Shown piece by piece: positions 23,176 to 30,684 of a stretch of 31,267 nt of DNA. Within the stretch, counting starts at the first letter, position 1. Each line of letters starts with the position of its first letter. Under the pieces are notes generated by a model. It was not told the DNA's origin. It saw only the letters and a program-made list of their open reading frames with translations, and made no database searches. This stretch comes from QAMX01 sp003149835. GTDB lineage: Bacteria; Bacillota; Clostridia; Oscillospirales; QAMX01. The stretch is from NCBI GenBank assembly GCA_959600635.1, contig CAUGMN010000026.1, positions 1-31,267 on the forward strand. The letters are read 5' to 3'. Position numbers and translations under genes: made by a program.

Positions 23176-23364
23176 ATGAAAGAGAAACGAAAGTATTTCT
23201 ATTTGGACGATTTTGAACACAGGTTACTGGTTGGATGCCTTATGACGGCACGGAATGAGTACATCCACGAGGATAAGCCGATAGAGGACGTCAATGAGCT
23301 AATGTTGAAAATCATTGACGCCCCGACAAAGAAACTGCGGGTTATCGTACAGGAGGACGCATAA
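23176..23364 (+). CDS. Conserved 62-aa mobile-element protein of unknown function
   Basis: The short soluble protein begins MKEKRKYFYLDDFEHRLLV and ends in a basic-acidic KKLRVIVQEDA tail. I do not recognise a domain. The AAGGAGG site (23161-23167) gives a clear start, and its stop overlaps the next start by one base (TAATG), so it is coupled to tnpV. Small proteins of this type accompany tnpV in clostridial conjugative elements as far as I recall; a function has not been assigned. Codon use is AT-richer than in the dcw genes, matching the rest of the island. Confidence 0.7.
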   Translation: MKEKRKYFYLDDFEHRLLVGCLMTARNEYIHEDKPIEDVNELMLKIIDAPTKKLRVIVQEDA

Positions 23365-23738
23365 TGGATAAGTACATAACAGATGAACGAACCGGGCTGA
23401 AATACGAGCTTGTCGGAGATTATTACTTTATTGCCGGTGATGATGAACTGGCAGAGCGCCCTATTGGTATATGGGGACAGCGACATTTGCGATATCTGAA
23501 AAAACACCGCCGAGTTGTTTACGCTGAACTGCTGACGAGAGGAAAGCTGAACGGCTACCTTGCCGATCTCAACGAGCAGGCAGAGGATATGTTTTCTCAG
23601 CTGGTAAAAGAACTTGCCGAAAAGGAAAGTATTACAGAAGCGCTCAAAGCCGAAAATCAAATGCTTTGGGTACGGCGAATGAACACCATTCGGGAAACAG
23701 CAACAGAAATCGTGAATCACAGTTTGATCTATACATAA
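23364..23738 (+). CDS. tnpV: Transposon-encoded protein TnpV
   Basis: The 124-residue protein shows the TnpV hallmarks: RPIGIWGQRHLRYLKKHRRVVYAELLTRGKLNGYLADL in the middle, then a coiled-coil-like helix rich in Glu/Lys and the closing LWVRRMNTIRETATEIVNHSLIY. TnpV is found in Tn4451-like and other clostridial mobile elements; its precise role in transposition is not established. It is coupled to the preceding 62-aa gene, with AGGAGG at 23351-23356. Its presence shows that the sequence from about 23.1 kb onward is mobile-element DNA. No transposase or recombinase is seen in the window. Confidence 0.88.
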   Translation: MDKYITDERTGLKYELVGDYYFIAGDDELAERPIGIWGQRHLRYLKKHRRVVYAELLTRGKLNGYLADLNEQAEDMFSQLVKELAEKESITEALKAENQMLWVRRMNTIRETATEIVNHSLIYT

Positions 23739-23811
23739 AGAAAACCATTGCTACACTTGAGCAAAAACAAGAAAAAAGCAAGATTATAAACGAGAAAATG
23801 TCATAAAGATA

Positions 23812-23820
23812 TGTTATAAT
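23812..23820 (+). promoter_or_regulatory. Extended -10 promoter of the first mgtA
   Basis: TGTTATAAT (23812-23820) is a perfect -10 box with the TGn extension, 32 bases before the mgtA ATG. No -35 is obvious, as is common for extended -10 promoters. The predicted leader is only about 25 bases, too short for a riboswitch. Confidence 0.65.
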
Positions 23821-23852
23821 ATAAAAATAAAATACTATGGGAGGTATGCGGA

Positions 23853-26501
23853 ATGAAAGGCAGCAATTCGATTCACAAACGAATTTCACGCTATGCGCAG
23901 ACAGATACGCATACGTTATTCCGGGAACTTCAGATTTCCGATAAAGGCTACACTGACGAAAAGGCAGAGGAAAGCCGGAAAAAATATGGAGACAATGTTC
24001 TTTCGGGACGGGCAACTGATACCGTTTGGTATCGTCTGCGCCGTGCTTTTATCAATCCGTTTACTGTCATCCTTTTTATGCTGGCGACAATTTCTCTCCT
24101 GACTGATGTGTTTTCTCCGTCTGTCTTTCAGGGTAACACTGCTACCGCTCCTATCATACTGACCATGCTGATTGTCAGTGGTATAATAAGATTCATTCAG
24201 GAGATGCGTGCGAAACGAGTTTCCGATTATCTGACAGGCTTGATCCATTCTCATGTTTCTGTTTTGAGAAGCGGGAGTTGGACAGAGCTTCCGCCGTCGG
24301 AATTGGTTGTCGGAGACAGGGTGCGTTTATTTGCAGGCGAACGTGTTCCGGCAGATATGCGTCTGACCGTGGCAAATGATTTGTTTATGTCGCAAGCAGT
24401 TATTACCGGAGAAAGCGCCGTTCTTGAAAAAAACGCAGAGATACTTACGCAGGCACCTTGTTCCTATGCCGATTACAGTAATATCGCATTTATGGGCTCG
24501 TCAATTATGAGCGGAAACGGCGAAGGAATTGTTCTTGCGGTCGGTCAAGATACGGTATACGGTGGTTTTACACACACAGATAAGAATCGTAAAAACGGTT
24601 TTGACATAGGCGCGAGTTCTATCGCTTGGGTGCTGATTCGCTTTATGGCGGTACTTGTACCCATTGTATTTATTGCTTGCGGTCTTACCAAAGGCGATTG
24701 GATTGCAGCTTTTTTATTTGCGTTGTCAGTGGCAGTCGGACTGACACCGGAAATGCTTCCGATGATTATCAACGCGTGTCTTGCACGAGGCAGTTCCGTT
24801 ATGGGGCAGAAACAAACGATTGTCAAAAACATCAATGCAATGCAAGGTTTTGGCAGTATGGATGTTCTCTGTGTAGACAAGACCGGCACCCTTACCGGAG
24901 ATATCGTTTTGCTCGAATACTATATGGATATATTGGGCAATGAAAGCAGGCAGACGCTGGATTATTCCTATATAAACAGTCTGTATCATACCGGAGTAAA
25001 AAATCACTTGGACACCGCTGTACTCAAGTGTCGTGAAATGCCCGGACAAGCCGACTATTTTGATGGTTTGGCAAAAAAGTATACAAAGCTTGATGAATTA
25101 CCCTTTGATCATGACCGTAGATTTGCCAGCGTCCTTGTGAAAGGAGAAACAAATAATCTCATTATCGTGAAGGGCAGCATTGATGAGGTCTGCTCCCGCT
25201 GTGCTTATACAGAATACCGTGGAGAGCGTATACCTGCCGGGCAAAATGTTCTTCGTGATGTTCATGCCGTTGTGGATGAAATGTTGGAAGATGGTATGAA
25301 AGTACTTGCAGTTGCCTGCAAGCCGATTCAAAATGACTTTCTGTCCTCTAATGATGAACGGGATTTGACTTTGATCGGTTTTCTTGCATTTTTTGATGCA
25401 CCAAAACAAAGCGCTGCCACAGCCATCGAAAAGCTGAAAACCCTTAACGTTAGTGTAAAGGTATTGACGGGAGATCAGAAGAGCACGACAGTTTCTGTTT
25501 GCCGGCGACTTGGAATCAATACTTCACAGGTCCTCACCGGCAGCGAACTCGATGCTCTTTCCGAAAATGAACTTCCGCTGACAGTTGAAAGAACTACTAT
25601 CTTTTCGGAATTGTCTCCAAAACAAAAAGTGCAGATTTTACAAACCCTCAGAGAGAACGGTCACACTGTCGGCTTTTTAGGTGACGGTATGAACGATCTG
25701 CCGGCTACCGTAGAAGCCGATGTAGGAATATCTGTAGATACAGCGGCTGAGGCAGTTAAGGAAAGTGCTGATGTGATTCTTTTGAAAAAGGATTTAAGTG
25801 TCCTTGAAGAAGGAATCCTGGAGGGACGCCGTGCTTTTGCCAATATGTCGAAGTACATTACCATTACGGCATCCTCCAACTTCGGCAATATTTTTTCAAT
25901 CGTGATCGCCGCTGTCTTTCTGCCGTTTTTCCCGATGACTTCCGTTCAGCTTTTGCTTCTGAATCTTCTGTACGATACGTTGTGCCTTGTTCTTCCGTGG
26001 GATAACGTAGACCGTGAAACACTTGCAAAGCCTCTTGAATGGTCAGGGCGTACACTTGGCAGATTTATGCGGTTTTTCGGTCCTCTCAGTTCCGTTTTTG
26101 ACCTCATAACTTTTGCATTTCTGTTTTTTATTCTTTGCCCTGCTGTGTGCGGAGGAAACTTCGGTACACTCGCACCGATGGGTCAGGCAAAATTTATCAC
26201 CCTGTTCCAAACGGGATGGTTCTTGGAATCAATGTGGACGCAGGTGCTGATTCTTCATCTGCTGCGAACTAAAAAAGTTCCTTTGATTCAAAGCAAGCCA
26301 TCCTTCCCGGTGATGTTTGTTACCGTACTCGGCGTTCTGTTATTTACAGCACTCAGTCTGACACCGGTCGGACAGGTGATTGGATTGTCAGTATTGCCAG
26401 CATCATATTTTGCTTTTCTTTTTGCAACGGTTTTGACATACCTCCTTCTTGTTTCTCTTGTAAAAGGATGGTATTTCAAGAAGCATCATGAGTTATTCTG
26501 A
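23853..26501 (+). CDS. mgtA: Magnesium-importing P-type ATPase, MgtA type (first copy)
   Basis: MgtA uses ATP to drive Mg2+ into the cell when external magnesium is low. The 882-residue protein has the P-type domains in order. The actuator has TGES at 185-188. The membrane motif GLTPEMLPM (296-304) is characteristic of the P3B magnesium class. The phosphorylation site DKTGTLT has Asp342, the nucleotide domain has KGSIDEVCS (about 440-448), and the hinge reads DGMND at 611-615. About ten spans are expected. The hinge here reads GDGMNDLPA rather than the more usual GDGINDAPA. GGGAGGT (23839-23845) precedes the ATG. A regulator follows 18 bases after the stop and should be co-transcribed. Distinguishing Mg2+ from other divalent cations rests on family membership. 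Confidence 0.93.
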   Translation: MKGSNSIHKRISRYAQTDTHTLFRELQISDKGYTDEKAEESRKKYGDNVLSGRATDTVWYRLRRAFINPFTVILFMLATISLLTDVFSPSVFQGNTATAPIILTMLIVSGIIRFIQEMRAKRVSDYLTGLIHSHVSVLRSGSWTELPPSELVVGDRVRLFAGERVPADMRLTVANDLFMSQAVITGESAVLEKNAEILTQAPCSYADYSNIAFMGSSIMSGNGEGIVLAVGQDTVYGGFTHTDKNRKNGFDIGASSIAWVLIRFMAVLVPIVFIACGLTKGDWIAAFLFALSVAVGLTPEMLPMIINACLARGSSVMGQKQTIVKNINAMQGFGSMDVLCVDKTGTLTGDIVLLEYYMDILGNESRQTLDYSYINSLYHTGVKNHLDTAVLKCREMPGQADYFDGLAKKYTKLDELPFDHDRRFASVLVKGETNNLIIVKGSIDEVCSRCAYTEYRGERIPAGQNVLRDVHAVVDEMLEDGMKVLAVACKPIQNDFLSSNDERDLTLIGFLAFFDAPKQSAATAIEKLKTLNVSVKVLTGDQKSTTVSVCRRLGINTSQVLTGSELDALSENELPLTVERTTIFSELSPKQKVQILQTLRENGHTVGFLGDGMNDLPATVEADVGISVDTAAEAVKESADVILLKKDLSVLEEGILEGRRAFANMSKYITITASSNFGNIFSIVIAAVFLPFFPMTSVQLLLLNLLYDTLCLVLPWDNVDRETLAKPLEWSGRTLGRFMRFFGPLSSVFDLITFAFLFFILCPAVCGGNFGTLAPMGQAKFITLFQTGWFLESMWTQVLILHLLRTKKVPLIQSKPSFPVMFVTVLGVLLFTALSLTPVGQVIGLSVLPASYFAFLFATVLTYLLLVSLVKGWYFKKHHELF

Positions 26502-26519
26502 AAAAGGAGGAATCTGATT

Positions 26520-27017
26520 ATGAAAAAAGATATTGGTTTTGTCGGAATGGATTCCTCTACAGCAGAATGGATCTATGAAAAACTTCATTCATTCAAAGGA
26601 GAGAATGAAGGTGCAGACGAACTTCTTGATGGCATTGAAAATCTGATAGGCGGTAAAATATCCGCCCTAATGCTTGAACTCGGAAGCAGCGACGCAATCT
26701 TTTTACCGAAGGATACAATCATCAGCGGTGAACTGAGTATCTACCCAAAGCTTCGAAAGGTAATCAGATCCGATGAGGAAATCATCCTTACGCCAAAGGA
26801 ATTTGATATTCTTTATTTTCTTGCACAGAATCGCGGTGAAGTTTTTACCAAGGAGCAGATTTACCGTGCTGTTTGGGCGGATGATTATCTTCTTGATGAC
26901 AGCAATATTATGGCATTTATCAGAAAACTACGAAAAAAGATCGAACCTGATCCCGACGCACCGAAGTATATTCTGACAATCTGGGGCATCGGATATAAAT
27001 TCAACGATCAACCATAA
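26520..27017 (+). CDS. OmpR/PhoB-type winged-helix regulator with degenerate N-terminal half
   Basis: The 165-residue protein ends in a complete OmpR/PhoB winged-helix domain (about 78-163): LTPKEFDILYFLAQNRGEVFTKEQIY, then DDSNIMAFIRKLRKKIE and TIWGIGYKF. The first 75 residues are too short for a receiver domain. They show only a receiver-like strand, ISALMLELG, with Glu where the phosphorylated Asp is expected. No histidine kinase is encoded in the window. It lies 18 bases after mgtA with a strong AAGGAGG site (26504-26510), so it probably regulates magnesium genes of the island, perhaps sensing a ligand directly; that is inference. A terminator follows at once. Confidence 0.85.
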   Translation: MKKDIGFVGMDSSTAEWIYEKLHSFKGENEGADELLDGIENLIGGKISALMLELGSSDAIFLPKDTIISGELSIYPKLRKVIRSDEEIILTPKEFDILYFLAQNRGEVFTKEQIYRAVWADDYLLDDSNIMAFIRKLRKKIEPDPDAPKYILTIWGIGYKFNDQP

Positions 27018-27020
27018 GCA

Positions 27021-27046
27021 GGCGGGCTGTCAGCCCGCCTTATTTC
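27021..27046 (+). terminator. Terminator after the mgtA-regulator unit
   Basis: GGCGGGC (27021-27027) pairs with GCCCGCC (27033-27039) over a five-base loop, followed by TTATTTC. It starts three bases after the regulator's stop codon. Confidence 0.85.
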
Positions 27047-27106
27047 TTGCAGAATCGCAAGAAAATCGCAAGGTTTTGTCCATGTGATTTTACTTGCGGT
27101 TTTTTT
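27043..27106 (+). terminator. Second hairpin array with U-tract, attenuator-like
   Basis: A direct repeat AATCGCAAG occurs at 27053-27061 and 27064-27072. CTTGC segments at 27046-27050 and 27093-27097 can pair with either repeat. One option is TTTCTTGC with GCAAGAAA (27043-27064). The other is AAAATCGCAAG with CTTGCGGTTTT (27062-27103), ending in seven T residues (27100-27106), which would be a terminator. The overlapping alternatives resemble an attenuator ahead of the DUF3784-type gene. Confidence 0.5.
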
Positions 27107-27142
27107 ATACTATAAACAAGAAAAGGAAGGAGCGAATGAACA

Positions 27143-27454
27143 ATGGATTATACTTGCATCATTTTTGGCGCACTTTTTATCACTGCGGGGCTTGTGTTTG
27201 CTTTCGGAAAGGCACACATTTACCTGTCCGCTTGGAAGAATATGCCCAAGGAAGAAAAAGATAAAATCAAAATTGTTCCGCTTTGCCAGAACGTCGGTGC
27301 AATAATTGCATTGAGCGGTATCATTTTTTTAGTGAAAGGATTATGGCACGGATTTGAAGGTCGCGGCTTTGTAATTGCTATGGTTATTTGGCTGGTGATC
27401 GCAGGCCTTGACGTTTGGTATATCGGAAAAAGCAAGCGCTACCGCAACGAATGA
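27143..27454 (+). CDS. DUF3784-like small membrane protein
   Basis: The 103-residue protein has three hydrophobic segments (about 5-25, 50-67, 74-94) separated by a short cytoplasmic loop, MPKEEKDKIK, followed by Cys48 in VPLCQNVG. This layout, with an EEK-K loop, a conserved Cys and a G-rich second span, resembles the DUF3784 family of small Firmicute membrane proteins of unknown function. GGAAGGAG (27125-27132) precedes the ATG. The gene lies between the two mgtA units and may be read through into the leader of the second mgtA, since no clear promoter lies between. The family call is moderate; any part in magnesium uptake is inferred from position only. Confidence 0.65.
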   Translation: MDYTCIIFGALFITAGLVFAFGKAHIYLSAWKNMPKEEKDKIKIVPLCQNVGAIIALSGIIFLVKGLWHGFEGRGFVIAMVIWLVIAGLDVWYIGKSKRYRNE

Positions 27455-27493
27455 ATGGCGGTGCGATTTATATAGATATTACATAAAAAGTGA

Positions 27494-27608
27494 GGTGAAT
27501 GACATGGACTCTGATGGCAGTCCGCAAAGGGTAAGCACCACACTGATGGAGTCGGATTCCGTGTCCTTCATCTGATTTTGCTTGCCTCTGTTCAAACATA
27601 AGGAGGTA
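27494..27608 (+). promoter_or_regulatory. Structured leader of the second mgtA, candidate translational/attenuation switch
   Basis: GGTGAA-T-GACA (27494-27504) can pair with TGTC-C-TTCATC (27562-27572), ten pairs around one mismatch. This encloses a GGACT/AGTCC hairpin (27506-27510 with 27519-27523). CCTC at 27585-27588 can pair either with the leader ORF's SD (GAGG, 27492-27495) or with the mgtA SD (GAGG, 27603-27606), so the two pairings exclude each other. It does not match the M-box consensus that I know. The pairings are read directly; the switch is inference. Confidence 0.5.
27504..27575 (+). CDS. Putative 23-residue leader peptide upstream of the second mgtA
   Basis: An ATG at 27504 follows the strong SD GAGGTGA (27492-27498) and opens a 23-codon frame beginning MDSDGSPQRVSTTL and ending DSVSFI. 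The start codon and SD lie in the 5' strand of the leader's main stem, and the stop codon begins immediately after the 3' strand (27572), so translation would melt the stem. The acidic, proline-containing start recalls the enterobacterial MgtL peptide (MEPDPTP...), where ribosome instability at low Mg2+ controls mgtA. There is no sequence homology to MgtL beyond that property. It could also be a chance frame; placement and SD quality are what support it. Confidence 0.45.
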   Translation: MDSDGSPQRVSTTLMESDSVSFI

Positions 27609-27614
27609 TAGATT

Positions 27615-30380
27615 ATGAACAAGAAAGAAAATCGCATAACTACTCGTCAGATTGCCGAAAAGGCAGTAATGCGTGACGAGCAAAACCGCCGTATTCAGTT
27701 TGCGGCAACAAATCCTACAAATGAAGTTTTGAACGATCTTGGCACTACACTTCTCGGTCTTCACGAGGAGTCTGTTGCCGAGAACAGAACGAAATACGGT
27801 AATAATACAGTTACCAGAGAAAAGAAAAAGTCTCTTGCCAAAAGATTGACAGGAGCATTTATCAATCCGTTTACGGCTATATTATTCTGTCTGGCGTTGG
27901 TTTCATCTCTGACCGATATGATTTTTCCTTATTTTTCACTGCTCGGCAGTACACCTGAGGATTTTGATCCGTTGACGGTCATCATCATTATGACGATGGT
28001 TATGATTTCCGGAACGCTCCGTTTTGTACAGGAGTCCAGAAGCGGTAATGCCGCTGAAAAACTACTTGCAATGATTACAACCACCTGCACCGTTACCCGA
28101 AAGGATCAGCCAAAGGTCGAAATTCCTATGGAAGAATTGGTGGTTGGAGATATCGTGCATCTGTCTGCCGGCGATATGATTCCTGCTGACGTGCGAATTC
28201 TTGAGGCAAAGGACTTGTTTGTCAGTCAGGCAAGCCTTACCGGAGAAAGCGAGCCGATTGAAAAAACACCGAATGTGAATGAAACGACCGATAGCGTGAC
28301 GGACTATTCAAATATTGCCTTTATGGGCAGTAATGTAGTCTCCGGAAGTGCAACTGCCGTTGCCATCAGCGTCGGAGACAACACGTTATTTGGCTCTATG
28401 GCATCTGCCGTGGCGGGAGAAGCGGTGGAAACCAGTTTTACAAAAGGCGTCAACGCAGTTTCGTGGGTACTCATTCGTTTTATGCTTGTGATGGTTCCGC
28501 TTGTTTTCTTTATTAACGGGATCACGAAAGGCGACTGGCTTGATGCGTTCCTATTTGGCATTTCGATTGCAGTAGGACTGACTCCGGAAATGCTGCCTAT
28601 GATCGTGACGACCTGCCTTGCCAAAGGAGCCGTTTCCATGAGCAAAAAACAAACGATCGTCAAGAATCTGAATTCTATTCAGAATTTCGGTGCTATTGAT
28701 ATTCTTTGCACAGATAAGACCGGAACGCTCACACAGGATAAGGTCGTCCTTGAGTATCATCTTAACGTAAACGGTGAAGATGATCTGCGTGTTCTGCGCC
28801 ACGCATACCTGAACAGCTATTTTCAGACAGGATACAAAAATCTGATGGATCTTGCAATCATTCACAAAACCGAGGAGGAAGAAGCAAAAGATCAAAGTCT
28901 GCTTGATTTGTCTGAAAACTATGTTAAGGTAGATGAAATTCCGTTTGATTTTGCCCGCCGTCGCCTTACAACAGTGGTTCAGGATAAGCGCGGAAAGACA
29001 CAAATGGTAACAAAGGGTGCAGTTGAGGAAATGCTCTCCATCTGTTCTTTTGCAGAATGTGACGGCGGTGTAGAACCGCTGACCGACGAAGTCCGCCACC
29101 GTATACTCACCACAGTAGATGGTCTCAATGACAAGGGCTTCCGTGTTCTTGCCATAGCACAGAAAAGCAATCCGTCACCTGTCGATAAATTCAGCGTCAA
29201 AGATGAGTGTGAAATGGTACTGATTGGGTATCTTGCTTTCCTCGATCCTCCGAAGGAGTCCACTGCGGACGCAATCAAAGCACTCAAAGATCATGGTGTC
29301 ACGACAAAGATCCTGACCGGAGATAACGATAAAGTGACACGCACTATCTGCAAGCAGGTAGGACTCAAAGTCCGCAATATGCTTCTCGGTTCAGACCTTG
29401 AAAACATGACGGATGAAGAACTTGCAAGAGTTGCGGAATCAACTGATGTTTTCGCCAAACTGACACCGGATCAGAAGGCACGCGTTGTTTCCGTTCTGCG
29501 CGAAAACGGGCATACCGTCGGATTTATGGGAGACGGCATCAACGATGCAGCAGCTATGAAGGCCGCAGATATCGGCATTTCGGTAGATACTGCTGTTGAC
29601 GTTGCAAAAGAATCCGCAGATATTATTCTCCTTGAAAAAGATTTGATGGTTCTCGAACAAGGCATTATTGAGGGACGCAAGACCTATGCCAATATGATCA
29701 AGTATATCAAAATGACAGCATCCTCCAATTTCGGCAATATGTTCTCGGTACTTGCAGCCTCTGCACTTTTGCCATTCCTGCCGATGATGAGCCTGCACCT
29801 GATTTTCCTGAACCTGATCTACGACCTCAGCTGCACTGCAATTCCATGGGATAAAGTCGATGAAGAATTCATTTCCAAGCCAAGGAAGTGGGATGCATCC
29901 AGTGTGGGAAACTTTATGATTTGGATCGGCCCCACCAGCTCTATCTTCGACTTCACGACCTATATTTTTATGTATTTCGTATTTTGTCCGATTTTTGTGT
30001 CAGGCGGAGTCTTGTACAATGATCTTACAAACCATTTTAGCGGTGCAGAACTTTTAAGAATGCAAACAGCTTATATTGCAATGTTCCAAGCAGGATGGTT
30101 TGTGGAGTCTATGTGGAGTCAGACGCTTGTCATTCATATGATCCGTACTCCCAAAATACCGTTTATTCAGAGCCACGCTTCCGCTCCCGTTACATTGCTT
30201 ACTATGACCGGAATTGCAGTACTTACAATTATTCCGTTTACACCATTTGGTGCAATGCTGGGTTTTGTTGCACTGCCGGCTGCATATTTTGCATATCTCA
30301 TCCCGTGTATCCTGCTGTATATGGTTTTGGCTACCAGTCTTAAAAAAGCTTATGTACGGCACTACGGCGAATTGCTATAA
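27615..30380 (+). CDS. mgtA: Magnesium-importing P-type ATPase, MgtA type (second copy)
   Basis: This second Mg2+ ATPase has 921 residues, the usual MgtA/MgtB length. It has a charged N-terminal extension of about 50 residues, TGES at 209-212 and the P3B motif GLTPEMLPM (321-329). DKTGTLT carries phosphorylated Asp367, the nucleotide domain has KGAVEEMLS, and the hinge is a GDGINDAAAM motif. It is clearly homologous to the first copy but diverged throughout, so this is not a recent duplication. AAGGAGG (27600-27606) precedes the ATG, and a structured leader with a small ORF lies just upstream. A 55-aa membrane protein follows after 11 bases. Import of Mg2+ is inferred from the family. Confidence 0.94.
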   Translation: MNKKENRITTRQIAEKAVMRDEQNRRIQFAATNPTNEVLNDLGTTLLGLHEESVAENRTKYGNNTVTREKKKSLAKRLTGAFINPFTAILFCLALVSSLTDMIFPYFSLLGSTPEDFDPLTVIIIMTMVMISGTLRFVQESRSGNAAEKLLAMITTTCTVTRKDQPKVEIPMEELVVGDIVHLSAGDMIPADVRILEAKDLFVSQASLTGESEPIEKTPNVNETTDSVTDYSNIAFMGSNVVSGSATAVAISVGDNTLFGSMASAVAGEAVETSFTKGVNAVSWVLIRFMLVMVPLVFFINGITKGDWLDAFLFGISIAVGLTPEMLPMIVTTCLAKGAVSMSKKQTIVKNLNSIQNFGAIDILCTDKTGTLTQDKVVLEYHLNVNGEDDLRVLRHAYLNSYFQTGYKNLMDLAIIHKTEEEEAKDQSLLDLSENYVKVDEIPFDFARRRLTTVVQDKRGKTQMVTKGAVEEMLSICSFAECDGGVEPLTDEVRHRILTTVDGLNDKGFRVLAIAQKSNPSPVDKFSVKDECEMVLIGYLAFLDPPKESTADAIKALKDHGVTTKILTGDNDKVTRTICKQVGLKVRNMLLGSDLENMTDEELARVAESTDVFAKLTPDQKARVVSVLRENGHTVGFMGDGINDAAAMKAADIGISVDTAVDVAKESADIILLEKDLMVLEQGIIEGRKTYANMIKYIKMTASSNFGNMFSVLAASALLPFLPMMSLHLIFLNLIYDLSCTAIPWDKVDEEFISKPRKWDASSVGNFMIWIGPTSSIFDFTTYIFMYFVFCPIFVSGGVLYNDLTNHFSGAELLRMQTAYIAMFQAGWFVESMWSQTLVIHMIRTPKIPFIQSHASAPVTLLTMTGIAVLTIIPFTPFGAMLGFVALPAAYFAYLIPCILLYMVLATSLKKAYVRHYGELL

Positions 30381-30391
30381 GGAGGAAAAAT

Positions 30392-30559
30392 ATGAACTGG
30401 AAAGATATTTGGATGACTGTTTTCGGAAGGACCGATTTTCTCGGACTTGATCTTGGATTTTGGATTTCAATGACTGTCGTTGCACTGATCGTTGTTGTGA
30501 TGAATGTTGTATTCTGGAGTATAAAACCCAAAAAAGAGAGTCTCAAACAACACGAATAA
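30392..30559 (+). CDS. 55-aa single-pass membrane protein co-encoded with mgtA
   Basis: This short gene lies 11 bases after mgtA with AAGGAGG (30379-30385) in front of its ATG. The product starts MNWKDIWMTVFGRTDFLGLD, has one hydrophobic helix at about 22-43 (FWISMTVVALIVVVMNVVFW) and a basic tail with PKKESLKQ. Position, coupling and size suggest a small modulator or accessory subunit of the ATPase, comparable in concept to enterobacterial MgtR or MgtS, which regulate MgtA/MgtB stability. I see no sequence homology to those. It is preserved as an intact frame with a good SD, so it is likely real. Confidence 0.75.
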   Translation: MNWKDIWMTVFGRTDFLGLDLGFWISMTVVALIVVVMNVVFWSIKPKKESLKQHE

Positions 30560-30598
30560 GTGTAGAAGAAATTAGAAAAACAATCTACACATAAAGCC

Positions 30599-30634
30599 AG
30601 CGGCAGGATTTTTGAAATCCTGCCGCTTATATAT
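30599..30634 (+). terminator. Terminator after the second mgtA unit
   Basis: AGCGGCAGGATTT (30599-30611) pairs perfectly with AAATCCTGCCGCT (30615-30627) over a three-base loop, followed by TATATATTT. A smaller inverted repeat, GTGTAGA/TCTACAC (30560-30566 with 30584-30590), precedes it. The convergent sigma-like gene ends at 30685, so the stem may act in both directions. Confidence 0.8.
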
Positions 30635-30684
30635 TTCCTATTATACTTTTACTTAAGAAAGTTTATTCTTTTCGTTTGGAGAAG

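Noticed and set aside
27084..27305. 73-codon plus-strand frame overlapping the DUF3784-like gene
   Set aside because: It begins inside the terminator hairpin, has no SD and overlaps a better-supported gene in another frame.
27480..27610. M-box magnesium riboswitch before the second mgtA
   Set aside because: The position fits, but I cannot find the M-box core segments as I know them. It is reported only as an unclassified structured leader.
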